This document shows, piece after piece, positions 43,062 to 51,620 of a stretch of DNA of 64,000 bases (positions are counted from its first letter, which is position 1; each line of letters begins with the position of its first letter). The notes beneath the pieces were generated by a model, which saw only the letters and a program-made list of their open reading frames with translations, ran no database searches and was not told where the DNA came from. Location: assembly GCF_900199205.1 (NCBI RefSeq), contig NZ_OBMJ01000001.1, positions 4,591,001 through 4,655,000 on the forward strand. Reading direction: 5' to 3'. Origin of the DNA: Streptomyces sp. 1331.2. Lineage in GTDB: Bacteria; Actinomycetota; Actinomycetes; Streptomycetales; Streptomycetaceae. The position numbers and the translations under genes were made by a program.

Positions 43062-43457
43062 TCAGGCGGCCCTGGACGACGGCCGTGCCGCCGCCGGCAG
43101 TTGTCCGGAGGCGTTCACGATCACCTCGTCCAGGACGGCGCGCGAGCGCAGCAGGTCGCCGATCATCCGGTCGATCCGCTCGCGCTCCGCGGTGAGCTCC
43201 TCGACCAGCAGCGGGGTCGCGGTCTCGTTCGGGCCGCCGTCGGAGTCCCGCATGCAGGGGAGGATCTTGTAGATGGTGCGGCTGTGCAGCCCGGCCGCGA
43301 ACAGCTCCTGGATGTGCACGACCCGGTCGACGGCCATCTCCGGGTACTCCCGGTGGCCGCCCGCGGTGCGGCGGGCGACCAGCAGCCCCTGCTGCTCGTA
43401 GTAGCGCAGCGAGCGCTCGCTCACGCCCGTCCGCCGGGCCAGTTCGCCGATCCGCAT
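43062..43457 (-). CDS. MerR-family regulator
   Basis: 131 residues from ATG 43457; GTG 43466 would add three. N-terminal MRIGELARRTGVSERSLRYYEQQGLLVARRTAGGHREYPE is the MerR winged helix; a helical dimer region follows with one Cys in ILPCMRDSD. Divergent from an old-yellow-enzyme gene, whose promoter contains a matching dyad, so it probably controls that gene. Confidence 0.9.
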   Translation of the reverse strand: MRIGELARRTGVSERSLRYYEQQGLLVARRTAGGHREYPEMAVDRVVHIQELFAAGLHSRTIYKILPCMRDSDGGPNETATPLLVEELTAERERIDRMIGDLLRSRAVLDEVIVNASGQLPAAARPSSRAA

Positions 43458-43536
43458 GCCGTCCACCCCGTCATCCGATCCGAGCCGTCCGATCCGAGCC
43501 TCGAAGGGCCTTGGCCTTTGCCCCCCAAGGGCCTTG

Positions 43537-43558
43537 AACCTGACATGGATGTTAGCTT
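43537..43558. promoter_or_regulatory. MerR-type dyad in the ene-reductase promoter
   Basis: AACCTGACAT-GG-ATGTTAGCTT (22 bp, 8 of 10 arm bases pair), with TTGAAC at 43534-43539 and a TACGGT 20 bp after it, fitting the long-spacer promoters MerR regulators activate. Confidence 0.5.
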
Positions 43559-43571
43559 CTACGGTTCCGGC

Positions 43572-44681
43572 ATGACGACGAACACCAAGACCGCCGGCCT
43601 CTTCCAGCCCGCCGAACTCGGCCCGCTCCACCTTCCCAACCGCCTGGTGATGGCTCCGATGACCCGCACCCGGGCCGGCGCCGACGGTGTTCCGCGGCCG
43701 ATCATGGCCGAGTACTACGCGCAGCGCGCCGGGGCCGGGCTGATCATCGCCGAGGCCGCCACCCCGAACCGGGTCGGCCGGACGTACGCCGACATCCCGG
43801 CCGTCCACGCTCCCGAGCACGTGGCCGGCTGGCGCACCGTGACCGGGGCGGTCGCCGCGGCCGGCGGCCGGATGTTCCTGCAGCTGCAGCACGGTGGCCG
43901 GATCGGCCACCCGGAGAACAGCGGCCTGCAGCCGGTCGCGCCCTCGCCGGTCGCCTTCCCGGAGCCGGTCCACACCCCGGGCGGGCCCCGGGAGGCCGTC
44001 GTCCCGAGGGAGCTCACCGCGGAGGAGATCCGGCAGACCGTGGCCGACTTCGCGGCGGCCGCCCGCAACGCCGTCGAGGCGGGTTTCGCCGGGGTCGAGG
44101 TGCACGGCGCCAACGGCTACCTGCTGCACCAGTTCCTCGCCCGGAACACCAATCTGCGCACCGACGGGTACGGCGGCCCGGTGGCGAACCGGATCCGCTT
44201 CGTGGTCGAGGTGGTCCGGGCGGTGGCGGCGGAGATCGGCCCGGCGCGGGTCGGCCTGCGGGTCTCGCCCGGCTTCACCGGGCAGGGCATGGCCGAGGGG
44301 GACACCGCGGAGATCTACCGCGCTCTGGTCGGCGAGCTCGCCGAGGACGGCCTCGCCTACCTGCACGTGGTCTTCGCCGACCCGGAGGACGCCGTCTTCC
44401 AGGAGCTCCGCACATCCTGGCCGGGCGCCGTGATCGCCAACCCGGTGCTGGGCTGGGGCGGGCCGCTGCCCGCGGACGGCGGCCGGGCCGCGGCAGAGCG
44501 GCTGCTGGCGGCGGGCGCGGACCTGATCTCCTTCGGCCGCGGCTTCCTCGCCAATCCCGACCTGGTCGAGCGCCTGCGCACCGGCGCTCCGCTCAACCAG
44601 GTCCGCGACGGGCTGATGTACACCGGCGGCGCCGAGGGGTACACCGACTACCCCGCGCTGGGCGCGCAGCACGCCGGATAA
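43572..44681 (+). CDS. Old yellow enzyme-type NADH:flavin oxidoreductase/alkene reductase
   Basis: 369 residues. FMN-barrel family: LGPLHLPNRLVMAPMTRTRA, LQLQHGGRIGHPEN, the substrate-binding His/Asn in FAGVEVHGANGYLLHQFL, NTNLRTDGYGGPVANRIRFV, and FGRGFLANPDLVERL. Reduces activated C=C bonds of enones or nitro compounds. Controlled probably by the divergent MerR protein, suggesting response to electrophile stress. Confidence 0.93.
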   Translation: MTTNTKTAGLFQPAELGPLHLPNRLVMAPMTRTRAGADGVPRPIMAEYYAQRAGAGLIIAEAATPNRVGRTYADIPAVHAPEHVAGWRTVTGAVAAAGGRMFLQLQHGGRIGHPENSGLQPVAPSPVAFPEPVHTPGGPREAVVPRELTAEEIRQTVADFAAAARNAVEAGFAGVEVHGANGYLLHQFLARNTNLRTDGYGGPVANRIRFVVEVVRAVAAEIGPARVGLRVSPGFTGQGMAEGDTAEIYRALVGELAEDGLAYLHVVFADPEDAVFQELRTSWPGAVIANPVLGWGGPLPADGGRAAAERLLAAGADLISFGRGFLANPDLVERLRTGAPLNQVRDGLMYTGGAEGYTDYPALGAQHAG

Positions 44682-44752
44682 CACGGCGCCCCGTGCCGCC
44701 GCCCGGCCGGGGGTGCCGCGCGGGAGCCGACCGCTCGTGCCATGATCCCTGC

Positions 44753-45247
44753 ATGAGTTCCAACGTTTTCTTCGACATCACCATCAACGACGAGCCGGCC
44801 GGCCGCATCGTCTTCAAGCTGTTCGACGAGGTCGTCCCGAAGACGGCCCAGAACTTCCGCGAGCTGGCCACCGGCCAGAACGGCTTCGGCTACGAGGGCT
44901 CCGGTTTCCACCGCGTCATCCCGGCCTTCATGCTGCAGGGCGGTGACTTCACCAACCACAACGGCACCGGCGGCAAGAGCATCTACGGCGAGAAGTTCGC
45001 GGACGAGAACTTCAAGCTCAAGCACGACCGCCCGGGCCTGCTCTCGATGGCCAACGCCGGCCGCAACACCAACGGCTCGCAGTTCTTCATCACCACCATC
45101 GTCACCGACTGGCTGGACGGCAAGCACGTCGTCTTCGGCGAGGTCGTCGAGGGCATGGACCTGGTGAAGAAGATCGAGTCGCTCGGCTCGCAGAGCGGCC
45201 GCACCTCGGCCAAGATCACCATCGCCAAGTCCGGCGTGGTCGAGTAA
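44753..45247 (+). CDS. Cyclophilin-type peptidyl-prolyl isomerase
   Basis: 164 residues: FDEVVPKTAQNFRELATG, FHRVIPAFMLQGGDFTNHNGTGG (catalytic Arg), GLLSMANAGRNTNGSQFFITT, WLDGKHVVFGEVVEGMDLV. Cytoplasmic form without signal peptide; speeds proline isomerisation in protein folding. Terminator follows. Confidence 0.96.
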   Translation: MSSNVFFDITINDEPAGRIVFKLFDEVVPKTAQNFRELATGQNGFGYEGSGFHRVIPAFMLQGGDFTNHNGTGGKSIYGEKFADENFKLKHDRPGLLSMANAGRNTNGSQFFITTIVTDWLDGKHVVFGEVVEGMDLVKKIESLGSQSGRTSAKITIAKSGVVE

Positions 45248-45272
45248 TCACGGCTGCCCCTGGCACACGTAT

Positions 45273-45319
45273 CGCCCCGGAGTGGGAAGTCGGCCCGTCC
45301 GACTTCCCGCTCCGGGGCG
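45273..45319 (+). terminator. Terminator after the cyclophilin gene
   Basis: A stem of about 20 bp pairs CGCCCCGGAGTGGGAAGTCGG with its complement (45299-45319), one G-T wobble, short loop. Confidence 0.88.
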
Positions 45320-45362
45320 GTGGCGTTTCACGCGAACACGGGTCGCCGGACGGGTCCTAGGC

Positions 45363-46800
45363 CCAATGCCAGTGACTTTGGTGTCCCTGTCTCGTTGGTT
45401 GTGGTGTGGCGAGGGTGGGACAGGTCAAGTCGCCTGCGGGTGAGCGGTTGTCGGACCGGATCGCGATCGGGGTGTTGACCCGGGCGTTTCCGCCGGGTCT
45501 GGTGGATGAGGTGATCGCGGAGACCGGGCGGGGCGAGAAACGCAGCCGGTTGTTGCCGGCGCGGGTGGTCGTGTACTTCGTGCTGGCGATGTGCCTGTTC
45601 TTCGGGCAGGGCTATGAAGAGGTCGCCCGGGTGCTGGGCGAGGGGCTCGGGGACGGGCGGCGGTCGTGGCGGGTGCCCACGACCGCCGCGATCGGCCGGG
45701 CCCGTCGGCGGCTGGGTCCAGAGCCGTTGCGGTTGCTGTTCGCGCGGGTGTGTCGGCCGATGGCGGTGCCCGGGACAGCGGGGGCCTGGTACCGGCGCTG
45801 GCGCCTGGTCGCGGTGGACGGCACCACGCTGGACCTGGCGGACACCGAGGCCAACGACGCCTTCTTCGGCCGCCATGTGTCGGGACGCGGAGCGAGCGCG
45901 TTCCCGCAGGCCAGGGTGGTGGGGCTGGCCGAGTGCGGCACCCACGCGGTGTTCGCCGCCGTCACCGGTCCGCTGTCGGCGAGCGAGCAGTCCCTGTCCC
46001 GGCAGCTGTTCGACCGGCTTCGCGAGGGGATGCTGCTGCTGGCCGACCGGGGCTTCTACGGCTTCGAGCTGTGGCAGCACGCACGGGCCACCGGCGCGGA
46101 CCTGCTGTGGCGCGTGCGCAAGAGCGCGAACCTGCCCGTCGTGCGCGTGCTCAGCGACGGCTCGTACCTCAGCACGGTGCACGCCGAACCGGACAGAAGG
46201 AGTCGCCGCAACCCGGTGACCGTCCGGGTCGTCGAATACACCCTCGCCTCCACCGGTGATGGCACCGTCTACCGCCTGATCACCACTCTCCTCGACCCCG
46301 AGGAGGCACCGGCCGCCGAGTTGGCCGCGCTCTACGTCCAGCGCTGGGAGATCGAGACCACCCTGGACGAGATCAAGACCCACCAGCGCGGACCCAAACT
46401 CGTCCTGCGCTCGAAGTACCCGTGGGGCGTCGAGCAGGAGGTCTACGGCCTCCTGCTCGTCCACCACGCCATCCGACAACTCATGCACCAAGCCGCCCTG
46501 CATGAGGGCGTGGACCCCGACCGCTTGTCCTTCACCCGCAGTCTGCGGGTCGTGCGCCGCCAGGTCCCCGCCCAGGCGGCGCTTTCCCCCCGGCAGACTC
46601 ACCAGGGCGCTGAACCGCACCCTGGCTGAGATCACCGAACGCCTCCTACCCCCGCGCCGTCAACGGACCTGCCCCCGCGTCATCAAACGCAAGATGTCCA
46701 ACTGGCCCCTCAAACGCGCCCAACAGCACGACTGGCCACCACCAACCCCCGCAACCATCACGATCACCAGAGCGGACACAACCTAAGTCACTGGCATTGG
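45363..46800. mobile_element. IS4-family insertion sequence with frameshifted transposase
   Basis: Perfect 16-bp terminal inverted repeats, CCAATGCCAGTGACTT (45363-45378) and its complement (46785-46800). TCCTAGGC (45355-45362, 46801-46808) flanks both ends; because flank and ends are complementary the duplication could be 8, 10 or 12 bp. Lies between cyclophilin and the N-acetyltransferase gene, 54 bp before the latter's start. Confidence 0.9.
45406..46786 (+). pseudogene. IS4-family transposase, frameshifted near its C-terminus
   Basis: The GTG-start frame encodes 407 residues (KSPAGERLSDRIAIGVLTRAFPPG..., catalytic Asp in LVAVDGTTLDLAD, second in LLADRGFYGFELW, and YVQRWEIETTLDEIKTHQRG with Glu), then loses family similarity after AALSP. 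In the next frame the expected end continues, GRLTRALNRTLAEITERLLPPRRQRTCPRVIKRKMSNW, to a stop at 46784-46786 inside the right repeat. The switch falls in a run of six C (46586-46591): one C too many, a programmed slip, or a sequencing error. Confidence 0.85.
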
Positions 46801-46854
46801 TCCTAGGCCCAAGGACCGATGGCCGGCCGCCCCCGCCCCCGCTGGAATGGGCGG

Positions 46855-47676
46855 ATGGACGACGTGGATCACGACAAGCCGTACGAGGGCCTGACCGCCG
46901 CCGAGCGGACGGCGTACCTGGCGCACATCGACGTGCCGGACCCGGGGGAGCCCTCGGCCCCGGCGCTGGCCCGGCTGCAGCGGGCCCACCTGCGGGTCGT
47001 CCCCTTCGAGAACCTGAGCATCCACCTCGGCGAGCCCGTCGTGCTCGACCCGCAGGCCCTGGTGGCCAAGGTGGTGGACCGCCGGCGCGGCGGGTTCTGC
47101 TACGAACTGAACGGCGCCTTCGCCGAGTTGCTGCGTTCCCTGGGCTACCGGGTGAGCCTGCTGTCCGGCCGGGTCTTCGACGGGGAGCGCCCCGGCCCGC
47201 CGTTCGACCACCTCGCGCTGCGGGTCGACCTGGACGAGCCCTGGTTGGTCGACGTCGGCTTCGGCCGGTTCAGCCTGCACCCGCTGCGGCTGGACGAGCG
47301 CGGCCCGCAGCCCGACCCGCACGGCGCGTTCACCGTCGTCCCGTACGGCCCCCACGGCGAGCTGGACGTGCTGCTGGACGGTGCCCCGCAGTACCGCCTC
47401 GACCCGCGCCCGTACCCGCTCGCCGACTTCGCCCCGACCTGCTGGTGGCAGAGCACCTCGCCGGACTCGCACTTCACCCGCTCGACCACCTGCTCGCTGC
47501 TCACGGGGGACGGCGGCCGGATCACGCTCAGCGGCACCCGGCTCATCCGCACCGCCCCCGACGGAACCCGCACCGAGCGCGAGCTCACCGAGGCCGAGAC
47601 GCCGGCCGCCTACCGCGAGCACTTCGGGATCACCCTCGACCGGCTGCCCGGCCGGGCCGCGGGCGGGGCAGGGTAG
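46855..47676 (+). CDS. Arylamine N-acetyltransferase
   Basis: 273 residues from ATG 46855; an ATG at 46819 would add 12. The catalytic triad is visible: Cys in RRGGFCYELNGAF (about 82), His in FDHLALRVDL, Asp in WLVDVGFGRFS. Transfers acetyl from acetyl-CoA to aromatic amines and hydrazines. The IS4-type element ends 54 bp upstream, so it may have replaced or supplied the promoter. Confidence 0.92.
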   Translation: MDDVDHDKPYEGLTAAERTAYLAHIDVPDPGEPSAPALARLQRAHLRVVPFENLSIHLGEPVVLDPQALVAKVVDRRRGGFCYELNGAFAELLRSLGYRVSLLSGRVFDGERPGPPFDHLALRVDLDEPWLVDVGFGRFSLHPLRLDERGPQPDPHGAFTVVPYGPHGELDVLLDGAPQYRLDPRPYPLADFAPTCWWQSTSPDSHFTRSTTCSLLTGDGGRITLSGTRLIRTAPDGTRTERELTEAETPAAYREHFGITLDRLPGRAAGGAG

Positions 47677-47784
47677 CCGGGCGCGCGGCCCGCCGGGCCG
47701 GAACCGGGCAACCGCCGCCCTCCCGGCCGGTCCGGCCTTAGCATCGGGGCTTCGAACTCGACTACCCGGCAAGGTGGTTCACCG

Positions 47785-48411
47785 ATGATCGAGCAGGGCG
47801 CCGATGGCGGCGAGGTGACGTACGAGCAGGTGACGGTGGTCTCCCTGGCCGCCTGCGGGCCGGTCGGTCCGGCGCGGTTCGCGGTCCGGGTCGTCCGCGA
47901 GGGCATGACCGTCAAGCGGGTGGCGGGCTACTGGGTGCGCTGGGACGAGCGGTGGGACGGGGAGGAGGTCCGCCACCATGCGCGCTGGGTTCCCGAGGAG
48001 GAGTACGTCCGACCGGGCACCGGCAGTCCGGACGGCACGCTCGCGGTGACGGTCGCCGCCTACTGGGGGGACGGCACCGGCACCTTCCCGCGTCGCCCCG
48101 GCACCGAGACGGTGGTGACCTTCCGGCCCGGCGAGACCGAGCACGAGCTGGTGCTGGAGCAGGCCGCCCCGCCGGGCCGGGCCGCCCGGGGCCGCCGGAC
48201 GGCCGCGCACGCCCCGGCCGTCCCGGGCCACCCGGTCGCGCTGTCGGTGCAGTTGGCGCACGCCCGCTGGCTGGGCGACGAGCGGCAGCCGATCCACTAC
48301 GGCTACTCGGGCGCGACCGAGTCCGAGGGCGGCGAGGGGGAGTGGCTGGTCCGCTTCCCGGAGTGCGGCAACGGCCTGCTGCCGTCGGCCGGTCAGGCCG
48401 AGGCGGGGTAG
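47785..48411 (+). CDS. Hypothetical protein
   Basis: 208 residues. Beta-rich look, with GYWVRWDERWDGEEVRHHARWVPEEEY and WLGDERQPIHYGYSGATESEGGEGEWLVRFPECGNG; no signal peptide or helix. Overlaps the convergent acetyltransferase-like gene by 19 bp at the 3' end. Not recognised. Confidence 0.55.
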   Translation: MIEQGADGGEVTYEQVTVVSLAACGPVGPARFAVRVVREGMTVKRVAGYWVRWDERWDGEEVRHHARWVPEEEYVRPGTGSPDGTLAVTVAAYWGDGTGTFPRRPGTETVVTFRPGETEHELVLEQAAPPGRAARGRRTAAHAPAVPGHPVALSVQLAHARWLGDERQPIHYGYSGATESEGGEGEWLVRFPECGNGLLPSAGQAEAG

Positions 48412-48896
48412 GACGTGTCCGGGCCGGAAGCCGGTTCGCCCGGCCGGGGGATGCCCCGACTCCCTTCCCGTACACCCACCTTGCGTGCGGGCACACCGGC
48501 CCAGATCTCGCCGGGCCCGGTCGAGCGGGTGAGGACGGCGTTGGCGCCCACGATGGTGCCGGCGCCGACGGTCAGCACGCCGTCCTTGCACACCACCTTG
48601 GCGCCCGCGCACAGCACCGCGCCGTCCTCGACCACCACCCGCCGCATCGCGCTCCGCTCCTGCGGCACCCACGGGTCGGCCCGGCCGATGGTCACGCCGT
48701 TGTAGAGCGTCACGTCGGCGCCGAGCGTGGTGTACGGGTGCAGGACGGTGCCGAAGCCGCGGTGGAAGACGGTGAGGCCGGGCCCGATCTCGCAGGCGGC
48801 CGGCACCTCCATCCCGTAGCACGCGAGCGCCTCCTGCACCAGGCGGCCCAGGAGGCGGTGGCGGCGGCGGTAGATCAGTGCGGTGACGAGGGACAT
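48393..48896 (-). CDS. Serine acetyltransferase-like hexapeptide-repeat protein
   Basis: 167 residues. Left-handed beta-helix hexapeptides: IGPGLTVFHRGFGTVLHPYTTLGADVTLYNGVTIGRAD, VVVEDGAVLCAGAKVV and LTVGAGTIVGANAVLTRSTGPGEIWAGVPARKVG. CysE-like but with a short N-terminal helical part, so the acceptor may be a sugar or an amino acid. C-terminal tail disordered. Confidence 0.8.
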   Translation of the reverse strand: MSLVTALIYRRRHRLLGRLVQEALACYGMEVPAACEIGPGLTVFHRGFGTVLHPYTTLGADVTLYNGVTIGRADPWVPQERSAMRRVVVEDGAVLCAGAKVVCKDGVLTVGAGTIVGANAVLTRSTGPGEIWAGVPARKVGVREGSRGIPRPGEPASGPDTSYPASA

Positions 48897-48957
48897 CCAC
48901 CCATTGTGTCGCCGTGGTCACGTGAAGTCACGACCGCTCGCGGCGGGCGCCCTTCGG

Positions 48958-50313
48958 TCACTTGACGTCGGGGACGGCGGTGTCGTTCTTGAAGGCGTCG
49001 AAGACCTGCTTGGACTTGTTGGCGTCCCACAGCACGGCGGACTCGCCGGTCTTGGTCCGGAAGTCCGGGTTGCCGATCGGCACGGTCAGCGTCTTGCCGC
49101 TGCCGCCGTTGACGTCCTTCATGGCGAGGAAGAGCGAGCCGAGGTCGGTCAGCCCGCAGTCCTCGTCCACGATCAGGGTGCCGAGCGCCGAGTCGACCAG
49201 CGGGTAGAAGGTGAACGGGTCGACCAGGTTGCCCGGGGAGGCGGCCTGGTGGGCGAGGGCGCCGAGGAACTTCTGCTGGTTGCGCATCCGGCCGAGGTCC
49301 TGGTCGGCCATCTGGTGGCGCTGGCGGACGAAGGCCAGGGCCTGCTTGCCGGTGAGGGTCTGGTCGCCGGCCTTGAGGTCGAGGCCGGAGTCCTTGTCCT
49401 TGACGTCCTGGTCGATGTGCATCTCGACGCCGCCGATGGAGTCGACGATGCCGACGAAACCGGCGAAGCCGATCTCGGCGTAGTGGTCGATGCGGATGCC
49501 GGTGTTCTGCTCGACGGTCTGGACGAGCAGGCGGCCGCCGCCGGTGCCGAAGGCGGAGTTGATCTTCGCGGTGGTGGCCTTGACCGGCTTGCCGTTGCCG
49601 CCCGGGTGCTCGGGGATGGGCACCCAGGAGTCGCGCGGGATGCTCATCAGGGTGTTCCCGTTGTCCCCGACGTGCAGGATCATCATCGAGTCGCTGCGCT
49701 TGCCCTCGGTGTCGTGCCCGGTGTGCAGGTCGTCCTGCTCGGAGTCGCTGAGGCCCTGGCGGCTGTCGGAGCCGACGATCAGCCAGTTGGTGCCCTTGCC
49801 CGCGGCCGGGCGGCCGGGGTAGTCGGCGAGCACGTTCTCGTGGTTGAGCTTGGAGTCCGCCCAGAACCAGGTGGAGACGGCGGTCACCATGACGGCGATC
49901 AGCAGGCCGAAGACGGACCACTTGACGATCCGCCGCCGCGGCCAGCGCCGGGCCTGCGCACCGGCCGGCCGGGCACCGCCGGGCCGGCCCGGGCCACCGG
50001 GGCCACCGGGCCCGCCCGGACGGCCGGGGCCGCTCGGGCCGCCGGGGCGGACGCCGGGAGCGCCGGCCCCCTGCGGCGGAACACCGCCGAGCCGCGACGG
50101 CCCCGGCTGTCCAGGCTGCCCCGGCTGTCCGGGCTGCCCCGGGTGCCGTGGCGTGGGCGCCCCCGGCCCGCGCGGGTTCAGGGAGGCCGGCAGCGGCGGC
50201 TCGCCCGCCGCGCCGCCTCCGCCCGCGCCGCCGTACGGGTTCCCGCTGCCTCCGCCGTTGCCGCCGTACGGGTTCCCGCCGCCCCCCGGGCGGCCCTCCT
50301 GCCACGTGTTCAT
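48958..50313 (-). CDS. LytR-CpsA-Psr (LCP) family protein 1
   Basis: 451 residues from ATG 50313. A cytoplasmic Gly/Pro-rich stretch of about 120 residues contains NPYGG repeats and PGQ repeated four times; one transmembrane helix (about 132-152) leads to the extracellular LCP domain: GKGTNWLIVGSDSRQGLSD, SDSMMILHVGDNGNTLMSIPRDSWVPIP (catalytic Arg), HYAEIGFAGFVGIVDSIGGVEM, RQRHQMADQDLGRMRNQQKF. LCP enzymes attach wall polymers such as teichoic acids or glycans to peptidoglycan. Confidence 0.92.
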   Translation of the reverse strand: MNTWQEGRPGGGGNPYGGNGGGSGNPYGGAGGGGAAGEPPLPASLNPRGPGAPTPRHPGQPGQPGQPGQPGPSRLGGVPPQGAGAPGVRPGGPSGPGRPGGPGGPGGPGRPGGARPAGAQARRWPRRRIVKWSVFGLLIAVMVTAVSTWFWADSKLNHENVLADYPGRPAAGKGTNWLIVGSDSRQGLSDSEQDDLHTGHDTEGKRSDSMMILHVGDNGNTLMSIPRDSWVPIPEHPGGNGKPVKATTAKINSAFGTGGGRLLVQTVEQNTGIRIDHYAEIGFAGFVGIVDSIGGVEMHIDQDVKDKDSGLDLKAGDQTLTGKQALAFVRQRHQMADQDLGRMRNQQKFLGALAHQAASPGNLVDPFTFYPLVDSALGTLIVDEDCGLTDLGSLFLAMKDVNGGSGKTLTVPIGNPDFRTKTGESAVLWDANKSKQVFDAFKNDTAVPDVK

Positions 50314-50741
50314 GCCGTCGAGGATGCCCGACCCCGGTGGCGCTGACTCCCCCCGGGGGTGCCACCAGGCCTCTTGTAGCAGTTTTGATGCACGCCCCGG
50401 ATCGTTCCGCCGCAACGTCCGGACACCGGGCGTTCCAGCGGCTGAAACGTTTCTTGACCGGCCCGAAGACCGCGTGTTTGCATTCCGGACATGGATCAGC
50501 GTTGGGCACTCACGCGTCGGCGGCACGTCGACCTGCGGCGCGGTGTGGCCTGTTCGCTCTGTCGCGGCTGACGCAGCGCCCCGTCGAAGTCCCCGCCCGT
50601 CCGCAGGCCCGCATCCGCGGGCCCCGTACGCCCGTAGCTGCCCGTACGCCCGTACGCCCGCGGACGCAGCGCCCCCGGTACCGGACCCCACACCGGTAGC
50701 CCCCACCGCAGCGCCGCCCGCTTCCAGCCAGAGGTGAACCC
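50314..50741. other. 428-bp gap between LCP 1 and the FMN reductase gene
   Basis: No gene is supported. It contains the divergent promoters and a run of CCCGTACG-type repeats near the reductase end. Nothing else was recognised. Confidence 0.5.
50622..50660 (+). repeat. CCCGTACG-type tandem repeats
   Basis: CCCGTACG and CCCGTAGC units recur four times with 8-10 bp steps. Their palindromic GTAC cores could be a binding array or simple slippage. Confidence 0.6.
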
Positions 50742-51296
50742 ATGGCCGTCGTCCTGTCCGTTTCCGGCTCCCCGTCCGCCACCTCCCGCACCACCCGCCT
50801 GCTGCGCCACGTCGACGCGCAGCTGGTGCAGCGCGGCCACCGCGTCATCCCCTTCGAGGCCCGCAGCCTGCCCGCGCACGCGCTGCTGTCGGGCGACTTC
50901 GACCACCCCGAGATCGTCGCCGTCACCGACCTGTTCGCCCGCGCCGACGGCATCGTCATCGGCACCCCCGTCTACAAGGCCGCCTACTCGGGCCTGCTGA
51001 AGGCCCTGCTGGACGTGCTCCCGCAGTACGCGCTCACCGGCAAGGCCGTGCTGCCGCTGGCCACCGGCGGCTCGGCCGCGCACGTCCTCGCGGTGGACTA
51101 CGCACTGCGCCCGGTGCTCAGCTCGATGGGCGCCGGCCACATCACCCAGGGCTGGTTCGTGCTCGACCGCCACGTCACCGCCAGGGAGGACGGCACGACC
51201 CTGCTGGAGCGCGAGACCGAGACCCTGCTGGCCCCGGTGGTGGCGGGCTTCGCCACGGCCCTGGAGCGGCTGGCCGCACCGGTGCTGACCGGCTGA
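50742..51296 (+). CDS. SsuE-like NADPH-dependent FMN reductase
   Basis: 184 residues. Flavodoxin-like fold: VLSVSGSPSATSRTTRLLRHV (FMN phosphate loop), GIVIGTPVYKAAYSGLLKALLDVLPQYALTGKAVLPLATGGSAAHVLAVDYALRPVLSSMGA matches SsuE closely. Supplies reduced FMN to sulphonate or other monooxygenases. No monooxygenase gene is next to it here. ATG has GAGGTGAA upstream. Confidence 0.9.
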   Translation: MAVVLSVSGSPSATSRTTRLLRHVDAQLVQRGHRVIPFEARSLPAHALLSGDFDHPEIVAVTDLFARADGIVIGTPVYKAAYSGLLKALLDVLPQYALTGKAVLPLATGGSAAHVLAVDYALRPVLSSMGAGHITQGWFVLDRHVTAREDGTTLLERETETLLAPVVAGFATALERLAAPVLTG

Positions 51297-51305
51297 GGAC
51301 CGGTG

Positions 51306-51345
51306 GCCGCGGCCCGTACGGGGCGTCCCCGAGACGGGCCGCGGC
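51306..51345 (+). terminator. Terminator after the FMN reductase
   Basis: GCCGCGGCCCGT (51306-51317) and ACGGGCCGCGGC (51334-51345) form a perfect 12-bp stem. The rest of 51297-51620 holds the ABC-operon promoter, not resolved further, and a GGAG site before the next gene. Confidence 0.75.
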
Positions 51346-51620
51346 GACCCCTAGGGGGAGACGCGCCGCGTCCCGTAGAACCTTGGTTGAAGGGCTTCAT
51401 TCCGGCGGATGACGAGCCGTCCGCCGTCCACTCCTAACGTGGTTCACACATCCCCACCCGCCAGGAAGCGGCCCGACTCGATCGGGTCCGGTGGCCAGGC
51501 CCACCGGGAGGGTGGGGCTGACTCCCGGTCGAGGACTCCTGCCAGCGCCATGTCGCGAGGCGGTCGGGCCCGCGAGGCTGGGGACCAACGGGTGTGCGCA
51601 TCTTCCTTTAGGAGAGTCCA

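Noticed and set aside
50622..50660. CRISPR-like array
   Set aside because: Units are only 8-10 bp with no spacers and no cas gene in the window; they are simple repeats.
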